Positions 33,834 to 42,403 are shown, numbered from the stretch's first letter. The stretch is 64,000 bases of DNA from Pedobacter sp. MC2016-14 (GCF_020991475.1 NZ_JAJMPA010000001.1:2046001-2110000); one strand, 5' to 3'. The notes: generated by a model not told the origin, from the letters alone. Numbers and translations are program-made.

Positions 33834-33872
33834 AAAGCCCTGTTTGCGTTATGCAGACCGGGCTTTATTGTA
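33834..33872 (+). terminator. Terminator after the Oar-like receptor
   Basis: AAAGCCC (33834-33840) pairs with GGGCTTT (33860-33866), with an inner TGC/GCA pairing, followed by a T-rich stretch. It ends the 30557 transcript. Confidence 0.75.
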
Positions 33873-33918
33873 TTGTAGTGGTTGATAAGCACCCGGTTTT
33901 CTGTTTTTGAAATATAGA

Positions 33919-33984
33919 CACTAGGTAAATTATCGGATATTTTTACTAGTGCACCAGGTAAAATATCCGATAATTTACCTAGTG
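33919..33984. repeat. Perfect 25-bp inverted repeat
   Basis: The arm at 33919-33943 is an exact reverse complement of 33960-33984, with a 16-nt spacer. The core of each arm contains CGGATATTTT and AAAATATCCG respectively. It is AT-rich, has no T tail, and comes after the receptor already has its own terminator. It lies immediately beside the truncated acid phosphatase relic ending at 34013, so a mobile-element or recombination origin is possible. Confidence 0.85.
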
Positions 33985-34012
33985 CTCATTAAAGTAGCTT
34001 TGTTTAAATGAG

Positions 34013-34371
34013 CTATTTGGACAATGTGGTTTGATAAATGACTTTACCTTCTGCATTGATAACTTTTGCATTGAACCTGTTTTTATCTGCCGAGAAATAC
34101 ATAAACCCATAATCTGCGGCTTCAAAACGGCTGTAGGCTATTCCAGTGGTAACAGGTGTAACTTCAGAACCTGCGCCTGATATAAAATGATGGGTATGGC
34201 CTTCTGGTTTCAGGTGTTGCAGCGAATGGTCGTGACCTGATAAATAAATGTCAACTTTGTTGCGCTCTAAAACATCCTTTAATACTTTCCTTACTGCAAG
34301 GGTATCGTAGTTTTTGATCCTTGGGCCAACAGTATAAATTGGGTGATGGCCAATGACTATTTTCCAGCGGA
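34013..34371 (-). pseudogene. 3' fragment of a metallophosphatase (purple acid phosphatase-like)
   Basis: The frame reads KIVIGHHPIYTVGPR near its start, then YLSGHDHSLQHL, both metal-ligand motifs of the C-terminal half of calcineurin-like acid phosphatases, and ends normally with a TAG stop at 34013. The N-terminal half, including the first metal motifs (D-x-H and GNHD), is absent. The coding sequence begins abruptly at about 34371, where it joins the sigma factor fragment. There is no start codon of its own, so it is a relic. Confidence 0.85.
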
Positions 34372-34595
34372 CCGAACAACTGAATTTGAAGCGCTACGTT
34401 TTCTTTTAATTGATCGCGCTGTTTCCACAAACGGATAAAAGTAAGCTGTACCACCTCTTCTGCAAGGTAAGCAGATTGCGTTTTGTGGTAAATGAAACTA
34501 TAAAGCTGGGCATGGTGTATGGAATACGCTTCTTCAAGAGCTGCGGTACTGTTTTGCTTTAGTGCACTTGTTAGAGATAATTCCATTCGGGACAA
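34372..34595 (-). pseudogene. 5' fragment of an ECF sigma factor, cut at the deletion junction
   Basis: From the ATG at 34595 the sequence encodes an ECF region 2 (LEEAYSIHHAQLYSFIYHKT, VVQLTFIRLWKQRDQL) up to QIQLF near residue 74. At this point normal homologues continue with the region 2-4 linker. Here the DNA switches to the acid phosphatase relic in a different frame and the sigma frame runs into unrelated residues until 34251. Region 4 is gone, so it cannot be a working sigma factor. TAATTTTG upstream suggests that the promoter survives. Confidence 0.85.
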
Positions 34596-34649
34596 AATTA
34601 GTCCCGTACCATTAGCTTATCTGCACAGTTAAGTTAATATTGTGTGAAG

Positions 34650-36008
34650 TTACCTGTGGTTTAAAAAGTTGCTATACCATTTACCCGATGCTTTTATAGT
34701 GCGCTTTTGCGTTTCAAAGTCAACATGGATAATCCCGAAACGCGGATGGTAACCTTCTGCCCATTCAAAATTATCGGTAAGTGTCCAGATGAAATAACCA
34801 TTCACATTTACACCTTCGTTCTTCGCTTTTAACACATGGCCCACTGTTTCCTGTAAATATTCCAGCCGTTCTTTATCGTGTATTTCTCCATTTTCGGAAA
34901 TCGCGTCTGGAAAGGCGGCACCGTTTTCAGTAATATAGATGTTCCTGATTTCCGGATAAGCATTGAATTTTTTAAGGATATGGTAGATGGCGGGAGGGTA
35001 GACTTCCCACCTCATGGTGGTTATAGGAACATTTCTATCTTCTGCCTTGATTAGCCTTGCGTGCAGGTAAGGTGTAAAAAGCGAATACTTAACAACTTCC
35101 CTGGTGTAGTTTTGAAGGCCGATAAAGTCAAAGTCGAAGCGCATTTTACCTTCATCGCCAGGGCGCTGATATTTGCTTATTTTTTTAAGTATGGAGACAG
35201 TTTTGGAAGGATAGCCCAAACCCAGCACAGGTTCTATAAATAACCGGTTAAAAAGGGCATCGGCCCTTGCAGCAGCGGCAACATCTCTTGGTTTGTTGGA
35301 AAAAGGCTCTACATGCGCGCAGGAAAAAGTAGTGCCAATTTGTGCCAATGGTACCATTCTGCGTAGTACCCTGCCGCCTTCTGCCATACACAGTACAGCA
35401 TGGTGTATAGCTGGTAAAAAGTTTTTTAAGCCCTTTCTTCCTGGTGCATGAATACCTAAAAAATAGCCTGCCCCGGTAAATACCATCGGCTCATTCATTA
35501 CAATCCAGTTTTTAACCCTGTCGCCAAAATGCTGGGCGCAGACTTTAGTGTAGTCGCTAAACCAGGATACGATAGTTCTGTTGGTCCAGCCTCCTTTTAA
35601 TTCCAATTCATGTGGCAAATCCCAATGGTATAGGGTAACCCAGGGCTCTATATTATTTTGCAGACAAAGGTCAATAACCCGGTTATAGAAGTCTATACCT
35701 TGCTGGTTTACCGCACCGGTGCCAGAAGGCATAATCCTTGTCCAGGAGATTGAAAAGCGGAAATTAGGGATGCCGAGCTGCTTAATCAGTTCAATATCTT
35801 TTTCATAAGTATTGTAAAAGTCGCATGCGGTATTGGCGTGCTGCGCATCTTTAATGGCTCCCTTCTTCTTGGTAAATTCATCCCATATAGAAGCACCTTT
35901 TCCATCTGTATCGCAACTGCCTTCTACCTGGAAAGCAGCAGTAGTTATACCCCAATAAAAATTTTTGCCAAAAAGATCCCTTTTCAGCCCTTGCTCGTCT
36001 TGCTCCAT
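34650..36008 (-). CDS. Family 1 beta-glucosidase
   Basis: This 452-residue cytoplasmic GH1 enzyme has the N-terminal FYWGITTAAFQVEG motif, the acid/base glutamate in WIVMNEPMVF near residue 170, and the nucleophile glutamate in IYITENGAAFPD near 358. TDNFEWAEGY near 415 is also typical. It hydrolyses beta-linked glucosides or galactosides by a retaining mechanism. Length and motifs are complete. No signal peptide is visible, so it acts on imported oligosaccharides. It has no partner genes here and stands beside the deletion scar. Confidence 0.95.
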   Translation of the reverse strand: MEQDEQGLKRDLFGKNFYWGITTAAFQVEGSCDTDGKGASIWDEFTKKKGAIKDAQHANTACDFYNTYEKDIELIKQLGIPNFRFSISWTRIMPSGTGAVNQQGIDFYNRVIDLCLQNNIEPWVTLYHWDLPHELELKGGWTNRTIVSWFSDYTKVCAQHFGDRVKNWIVMNEPMVFTGAGYFLGIHAPGRKGLKNFLPAIHHAVLCMAEGGRVLRRMVPLAQIGTTFSCAHVEPFSNKPRDVAAAARADALFNRLFIEPVLGLGYPSKTVSILKKISKYQRPGDEGKMRFDFDFIGLQNYTREVVKYSLFTPYLHARLIKAEDRNVPITTMRWEVYPPAIYHILKKFNAYPEIRNIYITENGAAFPDAISENGEIHDKERLEYLQETVGHVLKAKNEGVNVNGYFIWTLTDNFEWAEGYHPRFGIIHVDFETQKRTIKASGKWYSNFLNHR

Positions 36009-36292
36009 TAATGTGATCGCCTTTTAGCGTGTAAAATACGATTTTATTTTAGCCCTGAAATAAAGTTCTTTTAACCTGTCCAGTATGTTGATTGGGCTGA
36101 GGTTGTAGTAAAAATATACTAACGGATTTATAATAGCTCTCATAACCTGATGATTTGTTAATTGCAAATTACTACATCAAGATTAAGCGGTTATAACGTT
36201 AGTATTAGCATTTTGTAAAGAAAATGGCTGGTCTGTTTTTAGCTGATGTAAAATGGTTGGATGCAGTTGGGCACCTTTCTTGTAAAAATTGG

Positions 36293-36300
36293 TACTTTTG
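36293..36300 (+). promoter_or_regulatory. -7 element exactly 4 nt before the ATG of 36305
   Basis: TACTTTTG (TAnnTTTG) ends 4 nt before ATG 36305; a TTG lies at 36267-36269. The arrangement matches that at 7099, 13383 and 42740, and supports 36305 as the true start with a leaderless message. Confidence 0.55.
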
Positions 36301-36304
36301 CAGG

Positions 36305-37207
36305 ATGGAAATACCAGACATCTCTCCATCTAAGGAGGCCATACGAACCACTCAAATTGGTATAGTGATTAGCATTATCCTGATTTTTGTGAAAGGTATT
36401 TCTGGCTATGTAGGAAACTCCTATGCTTTAATTGCGGATGCCACGGAATCTGGTGCTGACGTAATTAGTTCGGGACTGTTATGGCTGGCATTATTGTATG
36501 CGCAGCGACCGGCAGATAAAGGGCATCCTTATGGCCATGGCAAGGCTGAGCCTATAGCTGCAGTTTTAATAGGCATTTTCCTGATGCTGGCGGCTTGCTG
36601 GATAGCCTGGCATGCTGTTTTTTTTATCACTACACCCCACGTACTACCCAGTAGTTTTACCCTGGTGGTTTTATTTATTGTGGTGGTCACCAAAGAGCTT
36701 TTGTTTCGTTATGTGATGAAGGTAGGGGTAAAATTAAATAGCCAGGCTGTAAAAGCGGATGCCTATCATCACCGCAGTGACGCCATAACTTCCATAGCCG
36801 CATTTATCGGAATTTCCATCGCACTGTTTATGGGTAAAGGATATGAGGGTGCGGATGATTGGGCTGCTTTGCTGGCATGCTTATTTATCATTTACAATGC
36901 GGTAAAAATTATACGACCTGCTTTCTCTGAAATTATGGATGGCGCGCCTGCCGATGAACTCATCGCCGAAATTAGCCGCATGGCTTCGTTACATCCTGAA
37001 GTGAAAAGGGTAGAGAAGTGTATTGTTAGAAAAATGGGACTGGCATATTATGTAGACATGCATATAGAAGTAGAAGGAAATACAACTGTATTTGATGCTC
37101 ATGAGGTGGCCCACCAGGTTAAAGATGAACTCCTGCAATCTGCACTGCAGATTAAAGATGTGCTCATTCACGTAGAACCTTACGAAAGGGAACCAGTTCA
37201 ACTTTAA
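36305..37207 (+). CDS. Cation diffusion facilitator transporter
   Basis: This 300-residue inner-membrane metal exporter has six transmembrane segments and the C-terminal cytoplasmic dimerisation domain. The family metal-site motif is in ADATESGADVISS near residue 48, the second in AVKADAYHHRSDAITS near residue 155, with HPYGHGKAEP between helices. CDF proteins expel Zn2+, Fe2+, Co2+ or Mn2+ in exchange for protons. An upstream in-frame ATG at 36224 would add 27 residues unlike the family and lies before the promoter, so 36305 is preferred. Confidence 0.93.
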   Translation: MEIPDISPSKEAIRTTQIGIVISIILIFVKGISGYVGNSYALIADATESGADVISSGLLWLALLYAQRPADKGHPYGHGKAEPIAAVLIGIFLMLAACWIAWHAVFFITTPHVLPSSFTLVVLFIVVVTKELLFRYVMKVGVKLNSQAVKADAYHHRSDAITSIAAFIGISIALFMGKGYEGADDWAALLACLFIIYNAVKIIRPAFSEIMDGAPADELIAEISRMASLHPEVKRVEKCIVRKMGLAYYVDMHIEVEGNTTVFDAHEVAHQVKDELLQSALQIKDVLIHVEPYEREPVQL

Positions 37208-37214
37208 AATACAA

Positions 37215-37238
37215 AGGCCCGGATATTAATCCGGGCCT
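37215..37238. terminator. Hairpin between convergent CDF and siderophore receptor genes
   Basis: AGGCCCGGAT (37215-37224) pairs perfectly with ATCCGGGCCT (37229-37238) around a 4-nt loop. The T-rich flank is on the minus strand side, so it best serves the receptor transcript, but it can block both. Confidence 0.8.
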
Positions 37239-37274
37239 GTAGCAAAAGCTTAAAAGCGAGAGCGTTTTTGTAGC

Positions 37275-39656
37275 TTAGAATTTCAGGGTCACACTGCCCA
37301 AATATTGCCTTAGCATTTGGTAGGCAAGGCTAGAATTCCAATATTTTTCGTTGGTCATGTTGTTTAATTTTAAACCAAAGCGCCATTTAGGCTGATCGTA
37401 AAATACCGAAGCATTATAAATAGAATACGATGGAATTTTAAAGGTGTTAGGCGCATCAAAGTAAGAATCACTTACGTAGTTGGCGCCAAAGCCTAGGCCT
37501 ACGTTTTTGATGTATTCCTGGAATTTATAGCTGATCCAAAAATTGGCTACATTTTGAGGAGCAGCAGTTACCCTTTTACCAAGATTTGCTATTGTGGAAG
37601 TATTGGTTACAATACTCTCGTTATAGCCATAACCAGCAATGATGTTTAGACCTTCAAGAGGGTTTGCAATAATTTCTGCTTCAAATCCTTTACTGCGTTG
37701 CGTGCCATCCTGAACAGAAAAAACAAGGTTATTTCTCAATTCAGTGGTGGTAGCATTACTGATTTTAATATCGTAATAACTTAAAGTAGCAGTTAGCTTA
37801 TGATCAAATGCTTCTGCTTTAACACCACCTTCCATTTGATTGGCCTGTCTTGGTTTAAAAATGGAGATGGTGCCATCAGGCTGTGTAACAGGGCCAACAT
37901 TGGAAAATCCATTCATATAATTTCCAAATAAACTCAATTGGTCTTTAACCAACTGGTAGGTTAGTCCAAACTTAGGTGAGAAGGCAGTTTGGTTGTAATT
38001 ATTAGTACCTACTATACCATTAGTAACACTAGGTTGGCTCATAAAACGATCTGCACGCAAGCTTACCATTGCATTAAACTTATCGGTGATGTTAAACACA
38101 TCTGAAAAATAAGCGCTAAAAATATTTTGCTTTGCTGTTTGGTAGTTACTTGCTGTAGAGGCTGCCAATTGATCTAATCGCTCTAGAACTATAGAAGTAA
38201 ATGGCTTGGTGATGTCAATGGGCGCTACATTGTCATAAGTAATTTGGTTGCTGTACTTCTGTTTACCGTGATATGTAAATACATCTGCACCTGCTACAAG
38301 CCTGTTTCTAAATGAACCTATTTTAAAATCCCCCGTAAAGTTTTGCTGTATGTCAATAGAGTTGAAATCTCGTGGTCCAAAATCAGTTACACGGCGGGTT
38401 ACAAGAGAAGGTGAAACAAATAAAGGATAAATTTGAAGGCTGCGCTCCACATGACTATTGCTATAAGCCACGGTTGTGGTAGATTTCCAACTGTCTGAGA
38501 TTTTGTAGTCTGCCTGGGTGTAAAAGTTACGGGACATTACTTTGGCATCTATATTTTCCCCGCCAAATGAAGTTTGATAATCTAACAATACATCACTCAT
38601 GCTTTTCATCGTTCCATCAGCGAAAAATCCTGGGTACGTGGAAACAGGCCCGGAGAAAGTTGGATAGGGATTTTGAGTTTTATTTTGTGCAAAGATTTCG
38701 AGATCAAACAATAAAGTTAAACGGTCATCTACCTTGTAAGAAAGGCTAGGGGCAAATGTAAAAGTACGTGCATGACCATAATTCTGGAAACTTCCTTCAT
38801 TTTGGTAAGCAGTATTTACACGGAACAAAACAGATTTGTCTTCGTTTATAGGTGTATTGATATCGGCAGCAATCCTGCTAAAATCATAACTACCTATGGT
38901 AGTCGAAACTTCCCCTTTAAAAGTATCGAATGGTTTTTTAGTAACCTGGTTAATCAATCCCCCGAAAGAAACAATGCTTGAGCCAAAAAGAGTTCCTGAT
39001 GGACCTTTGATGATTTCAATACGATCTACATTGATCGGATCTATGTATGTCCAAGATTGTGCCGCCATGCCATTTCTGACACTTGTACTTACGTTAAAAC
39101 CTCGAATATAAGCGCTGGCGGTACCTGCCGGACTTACCGATGGAATAGCCCCAGGCGAGTTCCATAGTGCATCTTTGTAGTCTACGACCATTTGCTCTGC
39201 CATTAAAACATGACTAACTACAGAATATACTTGTGGGTTTTCAAGGTTTTTTAATGGCATACGTGATACATACTCACTTTCTTTCCTTGAAAATTTATTG
39301 GTCTTATTTTTAGCGATTACCACCTCCTGCAAAGCCTCATTATTCTCTGCGAGCATAAAGTCTGCTGTTGATGTTTCGTTTACTTTTACAGTGATTTGTT
39401 TTGACTGTGTTTGCAGTCCGGTATAGCTGGCCACTAAGGTGTAATTCCCCGGTTTAATGTTATTTAAAGTGTAACCGCCTTTTGAATTAACAGTTGTCCC
39501 TTTTTTTGTTCCTGTTAATGTGATGTTTACCAAAGCTGCCGGTCCACCATCTGAAGTGCGAACGGTGCCATGTATGTTACCTGTTTGTGCGGCAACAAGC
39601 AGGCTGCAGCACATTAAAAAGGCAGAGAGGGTTACTTTGAGTAGTTTTGTGGTCAT
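37275..39656 (-). CDS. TonB-dependent siderophore-type receptor
   Basis: This 793-residue protein has a signal peptide ending LVAAQ near residue 24, a carboxypeptidase-regulatory-like domain (about 27-110), a plug (about 125-250, with VDRIEIIKGPSGTLFGSSIVSFGGLINQVTKKP) and a barrel ending GSVTLKF. The plug sequence is that of FhuA/FepA-type siderophore receptors. A divergent AraC-type gene (39755) resembles PchR-style regulators found beside such receptors. Iron-siderophore uptake is therefore likely; the siderophore is unknown. Confidence 0.92.
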   Translation of the reverse strand: MTTKLLKVTLSAFLMCCSLLVAAQTGNIHGTVRTSDGGPAALVNITLTGTKKGTTVNSKGGYTLNNIKPGNYTLVASYTGLQTQSKQITVKVNETSTADFMLAENNEALQEVVIAKNKTNKFSRKESEYVSRMPLKNLENPQVYSVVSHVLMAEQMVVDYKDALWNSPGAIPSVSPAGTASAYIRGFNVSTSVRNGMAAQSWTYIDPINVDRIEIIKGPSGTLFGSSIVSFGGLINQVTKKPFDTFKGEVSTTIGSYDFSRIAADINTPINEDKSVLFRVNTAYQNEGSFQNYGHARTFTFAPSLSYKVDDRLTLLFDLEIFAQNKTQNPYPTFSGPVSTYPGFFADGTMKSMSDVLLDYQTSFGGENIDAKVMSRNFYTQADYKISDSWKSTTTVAYSNSHVERSLQIYPLFVSPSLVTRRVTDFGPRDFNSIDIQQNFTGDFKIGSFRNRLVAGADVFTYHGKQKYSNQITYDNVAPIDITKPFTSIVLERLDQLAASTASNYQTAKQNIFSAYFSDVFNITDKFNAMVSLRADRFMSQPSVTNGIVGTNNYNQTAFSPKFGLTYQLVKDQLSLFGNYMNGFSNVGPVTQPDGTISIFKPRQANQMEGGVKAEAFDHKLTATLSYYDIKISNATTTELRNNLVFSVQDGTQRSKGFEAEIIANPLEGLNIIAGYGYNESIVTNTSTIANLGKRVTAAPQNVANFWISYKFQEYIKNVGLGFGANYVSDSYFDAPNTFKIPSYSIYNASVFYDQPKWRFGLKLNNMTNEKYWNSSLAYQMLRQYLGSVTLKF

Positions 39657-39754
39657 ACGTCTTAATTTAATTCTTTAATTCGCTATTTAGATTAAATCTA
39701 TTTACTATTTTAGCGGGACAAAGGTGCTCATTTAGAATTCATCTAAATTACCAT

Positions 39755-40315
39755 TTGGCAACTATTTTATACCATTTAGCAACAGGGGAATTGGAGGCAA
39801 ATAAGATCGTAAATAAAGAGATTGAAAGTGCAAGAGGGGAGGGCTTGGTTACCTTGGCCATTCCGGCTGAACTATTTGGCCTGTTGCAACAACTACAATC
39901 TACTACCGCCTCTGTGGATGGTAAAAGAGCATTGCTTGAACGGAGGGTACTTGAAGGGATGAGTAGGCTATTTAGCAAAACCCAGGAAGATGTACCTGTT
40001 GCCCAGCGGATACAATCACTTTTGCTGGCAGACTTTTGCAGAACACCAACTTTCCATGAACTTTGCCATATTATGGGGATGACTGAAAATGCTATTCAGA
40101 AGGTGTTTAGAAAGGCATTTGGAAGTACGATATTTGAATATGTGCATGTAATGAAAATGACACGGGCAAAGCAGGAACTTGCTAATGGCAGAACAGTGAA
40201 GGAGGTAGGCTATATGCTGGGTTATCAGAATGCATCGCACTTTAGCAGGGCCTATAAGCGGTACTGGGGAGTTTCTCCTGCTAAATCACATCGTACAGAC
40301 CCAATTTCAGCTTAG
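39755..40315 (+). CDS. Short AraC/PchR-type transcriptional regulator
   Basis: The C-terminal 100 residues are a full AraC double helix-turn-helix (FHELCHIMGMTENAIQKVFR, then VKEVGYMLGYQNASHFSRAYKRYWGVSP). The usual N-terminal sensor domain of about 150-180 residues is reduced to about 85 residues with no cupin-like motifs. No ATG exists at the 5' end: TTG 39755 is the first start used here, and the frame is open upstream to 39671. It may be an N-terminally shortened relic or a natural short form. It is divergent from the siderophore receptor and probably regulates it. Its 3' end abuts the phased operator at 40319. Confidence 0.75.
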   Translation: MATILYHLATGELEANKIVNKEIESARGEGLVTLAIPAELFGLLQQLQSTTASVDGKRALLERRVLEGMSRLFSKTQEDVPVAQRIQSLLLADFCRTPTFHELCHIMGMTENAIQKVFRKAFGSTIFEYVHVMKMTRAKQELANGRTVKEVGYMLGYQNASHFSRAYKRYWGVSPAKSHRTDPISA

Positions 40316-40318
40316 CCC

Positions 40319-40374
40319 TTAACATAGTCATAATGCTGGGCTAAAATGATTTTAATGGTGTAAGGGTAGGTTTG
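40319..40374 (+). promoter_or_regulatory. Phased TTAACAT operator and promoter of 40397
   Basis: TTAACAT (40319), ATAATGC (40330), CTAAAAT (40341) and TTAATGG (40352) are each 11 bp apart. TAGGTTTG (40367-40374) starts 15 bp after the last repeat, leaving an 8-bp gap. Transcription should begin near 40381, 16 nt before the ATG. The operator starts 4 bp after the AraC gene ends. Confidence 0.75.
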
Positions 40375-40396
40375 TAACTTATATAAACCCTTATAC

Positions 40397-41926
40397 ATGA
40401 AATATAATTTACTTTTTATTGCCCTTTTTTTATGTTTTGCAAGTTGCAAAAAGAACGATACTGAAGAAACCGAGCCAGAACAGGAATTCTTTGTGAATGA
40501 AGACCCTGCTACATTTGCAGAGGTAGGTTCATTGGATATCGGAGATGCAGGCGCTGCGGAGATCAGTGCTTTCGATCCTTCTACCAACCGCTTATTTGTG
40601 GTGAACAATGGTGCGGTTAACAAAATTGATGTCGTAGATTTTAAAGATCCTTCCAACATGAAGGTCATCTCTTCAATTTTAATGGCTCCTTATGGCGGTG
40701 CGGTGAATAGCGTGGCCGTTTCTAATGGTAAGCTTGCTGCGGCTATTGAATCTACAGACAAGCAAGCGAACGGATTGGTTGCGGTTTTTAATATCAGCGA
40801 TTATGCTGAGGTTAAAAGAATTACAGTAGGTGCTTTGCCTGATATGATTACTTATTCTCCGGATGGTAAATACATCATGACGGCAAATGAAGGTGAACCA
40901 AATACGTCGTATACAAATGATCCTGAAGGCACCGTTTCTATTATATCTGTAGAAAATAATTATGCGGTAACTACCATCAACTTTGCAGGTATGGCGAGTC
41001 AGTTAGCTGCTTTGACAGCTAAAGGATTTCGTATTTTTGGACCTGGAAAGAATTTTCTTAAAGATATAGAGCCAGAATACATTACCATTTCTGCGGACTC
41101 GAAAACGGCCTGGGTAACCTTACAGGAAAATAATGCCATCGCTAAAATAGATATTGCCTCTAAAACCATCACCAATATTTTTCCGCTGGGTTTTAAAGAT
41201 TACAATGTAACCGGCAATGAAATAGACCCTACGGATGACAATGGTGTTTATGTTGCCGCTAAATGGCCTGTAAAAGGCGTTTATATGCCAGATGCACTTG
41301 CTATATTGGAAAGTAATGGCATACCTTATCTCTTCACTGCCAATGAAGGTGATGCCAGAGAGTATGATGCTTTTTCGGAAGTTTTGAGGATAAAAAACAA
41401 AGATGTAAAGTTAGATGCAACTGTATTTCCAAATGCTACTGCGCTGAAAACAGATGCCCAGTTAGGTAGGTTAAATATCACGACTACCCTTGGTGATACT
41501 GATGGCGACGGTGATTTAGATGAACTCTATTCTTTTGGTGCACGTTCTTTTAGTGTGTGGAATGGTTTAACTGGCAGCCAGGTTTACGATAGTAAAAATG
41601 AACTGGACCGTAAATGTGTGGAAGCTACTGCATATGACGACGGACGTAGTGACGATAAATCTGTGGAACCAGAAGGAATCACTGTAGGTAAGGTTGGCCA
41701 TAAGAATGTAGCTTTTGTAGGTTTGGAACGCGCAGATGCCGTTGCTGTTTATGATGTCACTAATCCGGCTGCTCCGGTATTTTTAAAAATCCTAAAATGT
41801 GGTGATGCGCCTGAAGGCGTTTTAATTATCCCTGCCAAAAACAGTCCAACGAAGAAGAGCTTATTGGTGGTGAGCAGTGAAAATGATGGCGTTTTAAAAG
41901 TATACACGCCAGAAACAATATTGTAA
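40397..41926 (+). CDS. Choice-of-anchor I family lipoprotein (phosphatase-associated)
   Basis: This 509-residue lipoprotein (CFASC, Cys near residue 17, then KKNDTEE) is a predicted beta-propeller of the choice-of-anchor I family: repeated segments such as FVVNNGAVNKIDVVDF, YIMTANEGEPN, LFTANEGDAREY and EPEGITVGKVGHKNVAFVGLER, and a calcium-like DTDGDGDLDELY loop near residue 372. Related proteins are often annotated as alkaline phosphatases or lie beside them, but no phosphatase nucleophile is visible here. The phased operator in its promoter supports a phosphate-stress link. Confidence 0.88.
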   Translation: MKYNLLFIALFLCFASCKKNDTEETEPEQEFFVNEDPATFAEVGSLDIGDAGAAEISAFDPSTNRLFVVNNGAVNKIDVVDFKDPSNMKVISSILMAPYGGAVNSVAVSNGKLAAAIESTDKQANGLVAVFNISDYAEVKRITVGALPDMITYSPDGKYIMTANEGEPNTSYTNDPEGTVSIISVENNYAVTTINFAGMASQLAALTAKGFRIFGPGKNFLKDIEPEYITISADSKTAWVTLQENNAIAKIDIASKTITNIFPLGFKDYNVTGNEIDPTDDNGVYVAAKWPVKGVYMPDALAILESNGIPYLFTANEGDAREYDAFSEVLRIKNKDVKLDATVFPNATALKTDAQLGRLNITTTLGDTDGDGDLDELYSFGARSFSVWNGLTGSQVYDSKNELDRKCVEATAYDDGRSDDKSVEPEGITVGKVGHKNVAFVGLERADAVAVYDVTNPAAPVFLKILKCGDAPEGVLIIPAKNSPTKKSLLVVSSENDGVLKVYTPETIL

Positions 41927-41981
41927 CAATTGCCGGCTATTGTTCAATAAATTCAGCCAATGTTAACACATAAGCCATCAG

Positions 41982-42028
41982 TTAACATAATGATAATATG
42001 AAATTAACATTGGCTTATTGTATCTTTG
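41982..42028 (+). promoter_or_regulatory. Phased TTAACAT operator and promoter of 42047
   Basis: TTAACAT (41982), ATAATAT (41993) and TTAACAT (42004) are exactly 11 bp apart. TATCTTTG (42021-42028) starts 17 bp after the last repeat. The ATG at 42047 then has a leader of about 12 nt. Confidence 0.7.
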
Positions 42029-42046
42029 GTTACCCATCACGTTATT

Positions 42047-42403
42047 ATGAATAAGAAGAAAATCAATACTTTGGTTAAAACGGCCAAGAAAGAAGCAGAG
42101 AAAGACATTAAGTTTAGTTTGGTTACTGCATTAAAAGAAGCAGCAGGCATACTTTCAGAAAACAAAAAAGTTAGCAAGGAAATAGAGAAAAGTGCGGGTA
42201 AACTTGCAGGAAAACTAGTTAAGGAAGTTAAGTTTGACAAAGCTGCCCTGGTAGAAGAAAGTAAAGAAGCCAAGGCGATTAAATCTGCAGAGGTTGAAAC
42301 TAAAACAGAGCAGGCTGCAAAAGCAAAAGCTCCTGTTAAAAAGGCTGCGTCAAAATCTACTTTAAAAGTAGATCCAACAGCACCAGAAATTTCAAAAGCA
42401 TAG
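42047..42403 (+). CDS. Lysine/alanine-rich histone H1-like protein
   Basis: This 118-residue protein is very rich in Lys, Ala and Glu. It begins MNKKKINTLVKTAKKEAEK and ends with a basic AAKAKAPVKKAASKSTLKV tail resembling the C-terminal domain of histone H1 or bacterial Hc1-like proteins. The N-terminal 80 residues are probably alpha-helical and amphipathic. DNA or polyphosphate binding is possible but inferred from composition only. A TTG at 42026 would extend the frame, but it lies inside the -7 promoter element, so 42047 is chosen. A terminator follows at 42426. Confidence 0.8.
   Translation: MNKKKINTLVKTAKKEAEKDIKFSLVTALKEAAGILSENKKVSKEIEKSAGKLAGKLVKEVKFDKAALVEESKEAKAIKSAEVETKTEQAAKAKAPVKKAASKSTLKVDPTAPEISKA

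Noticed and set aside
34251..34595. Intact 114-residue sigma factor
   Set aside because: Only the first 74 residues are sigma-like; the rest is read from the phosphatase relic in the wrong frame, and region 4 is missing.
36224..36304. Upstream start for the cation transporter
   Set aside because: The extra 27 residues are unlike the family and precede the TACTTTTG promoter element.
42026..42046. TTG start for the H1-like protein
   Set aside because: It lies inside the -7 promoter element TATCTTTG; ATG 42047 is used instead.
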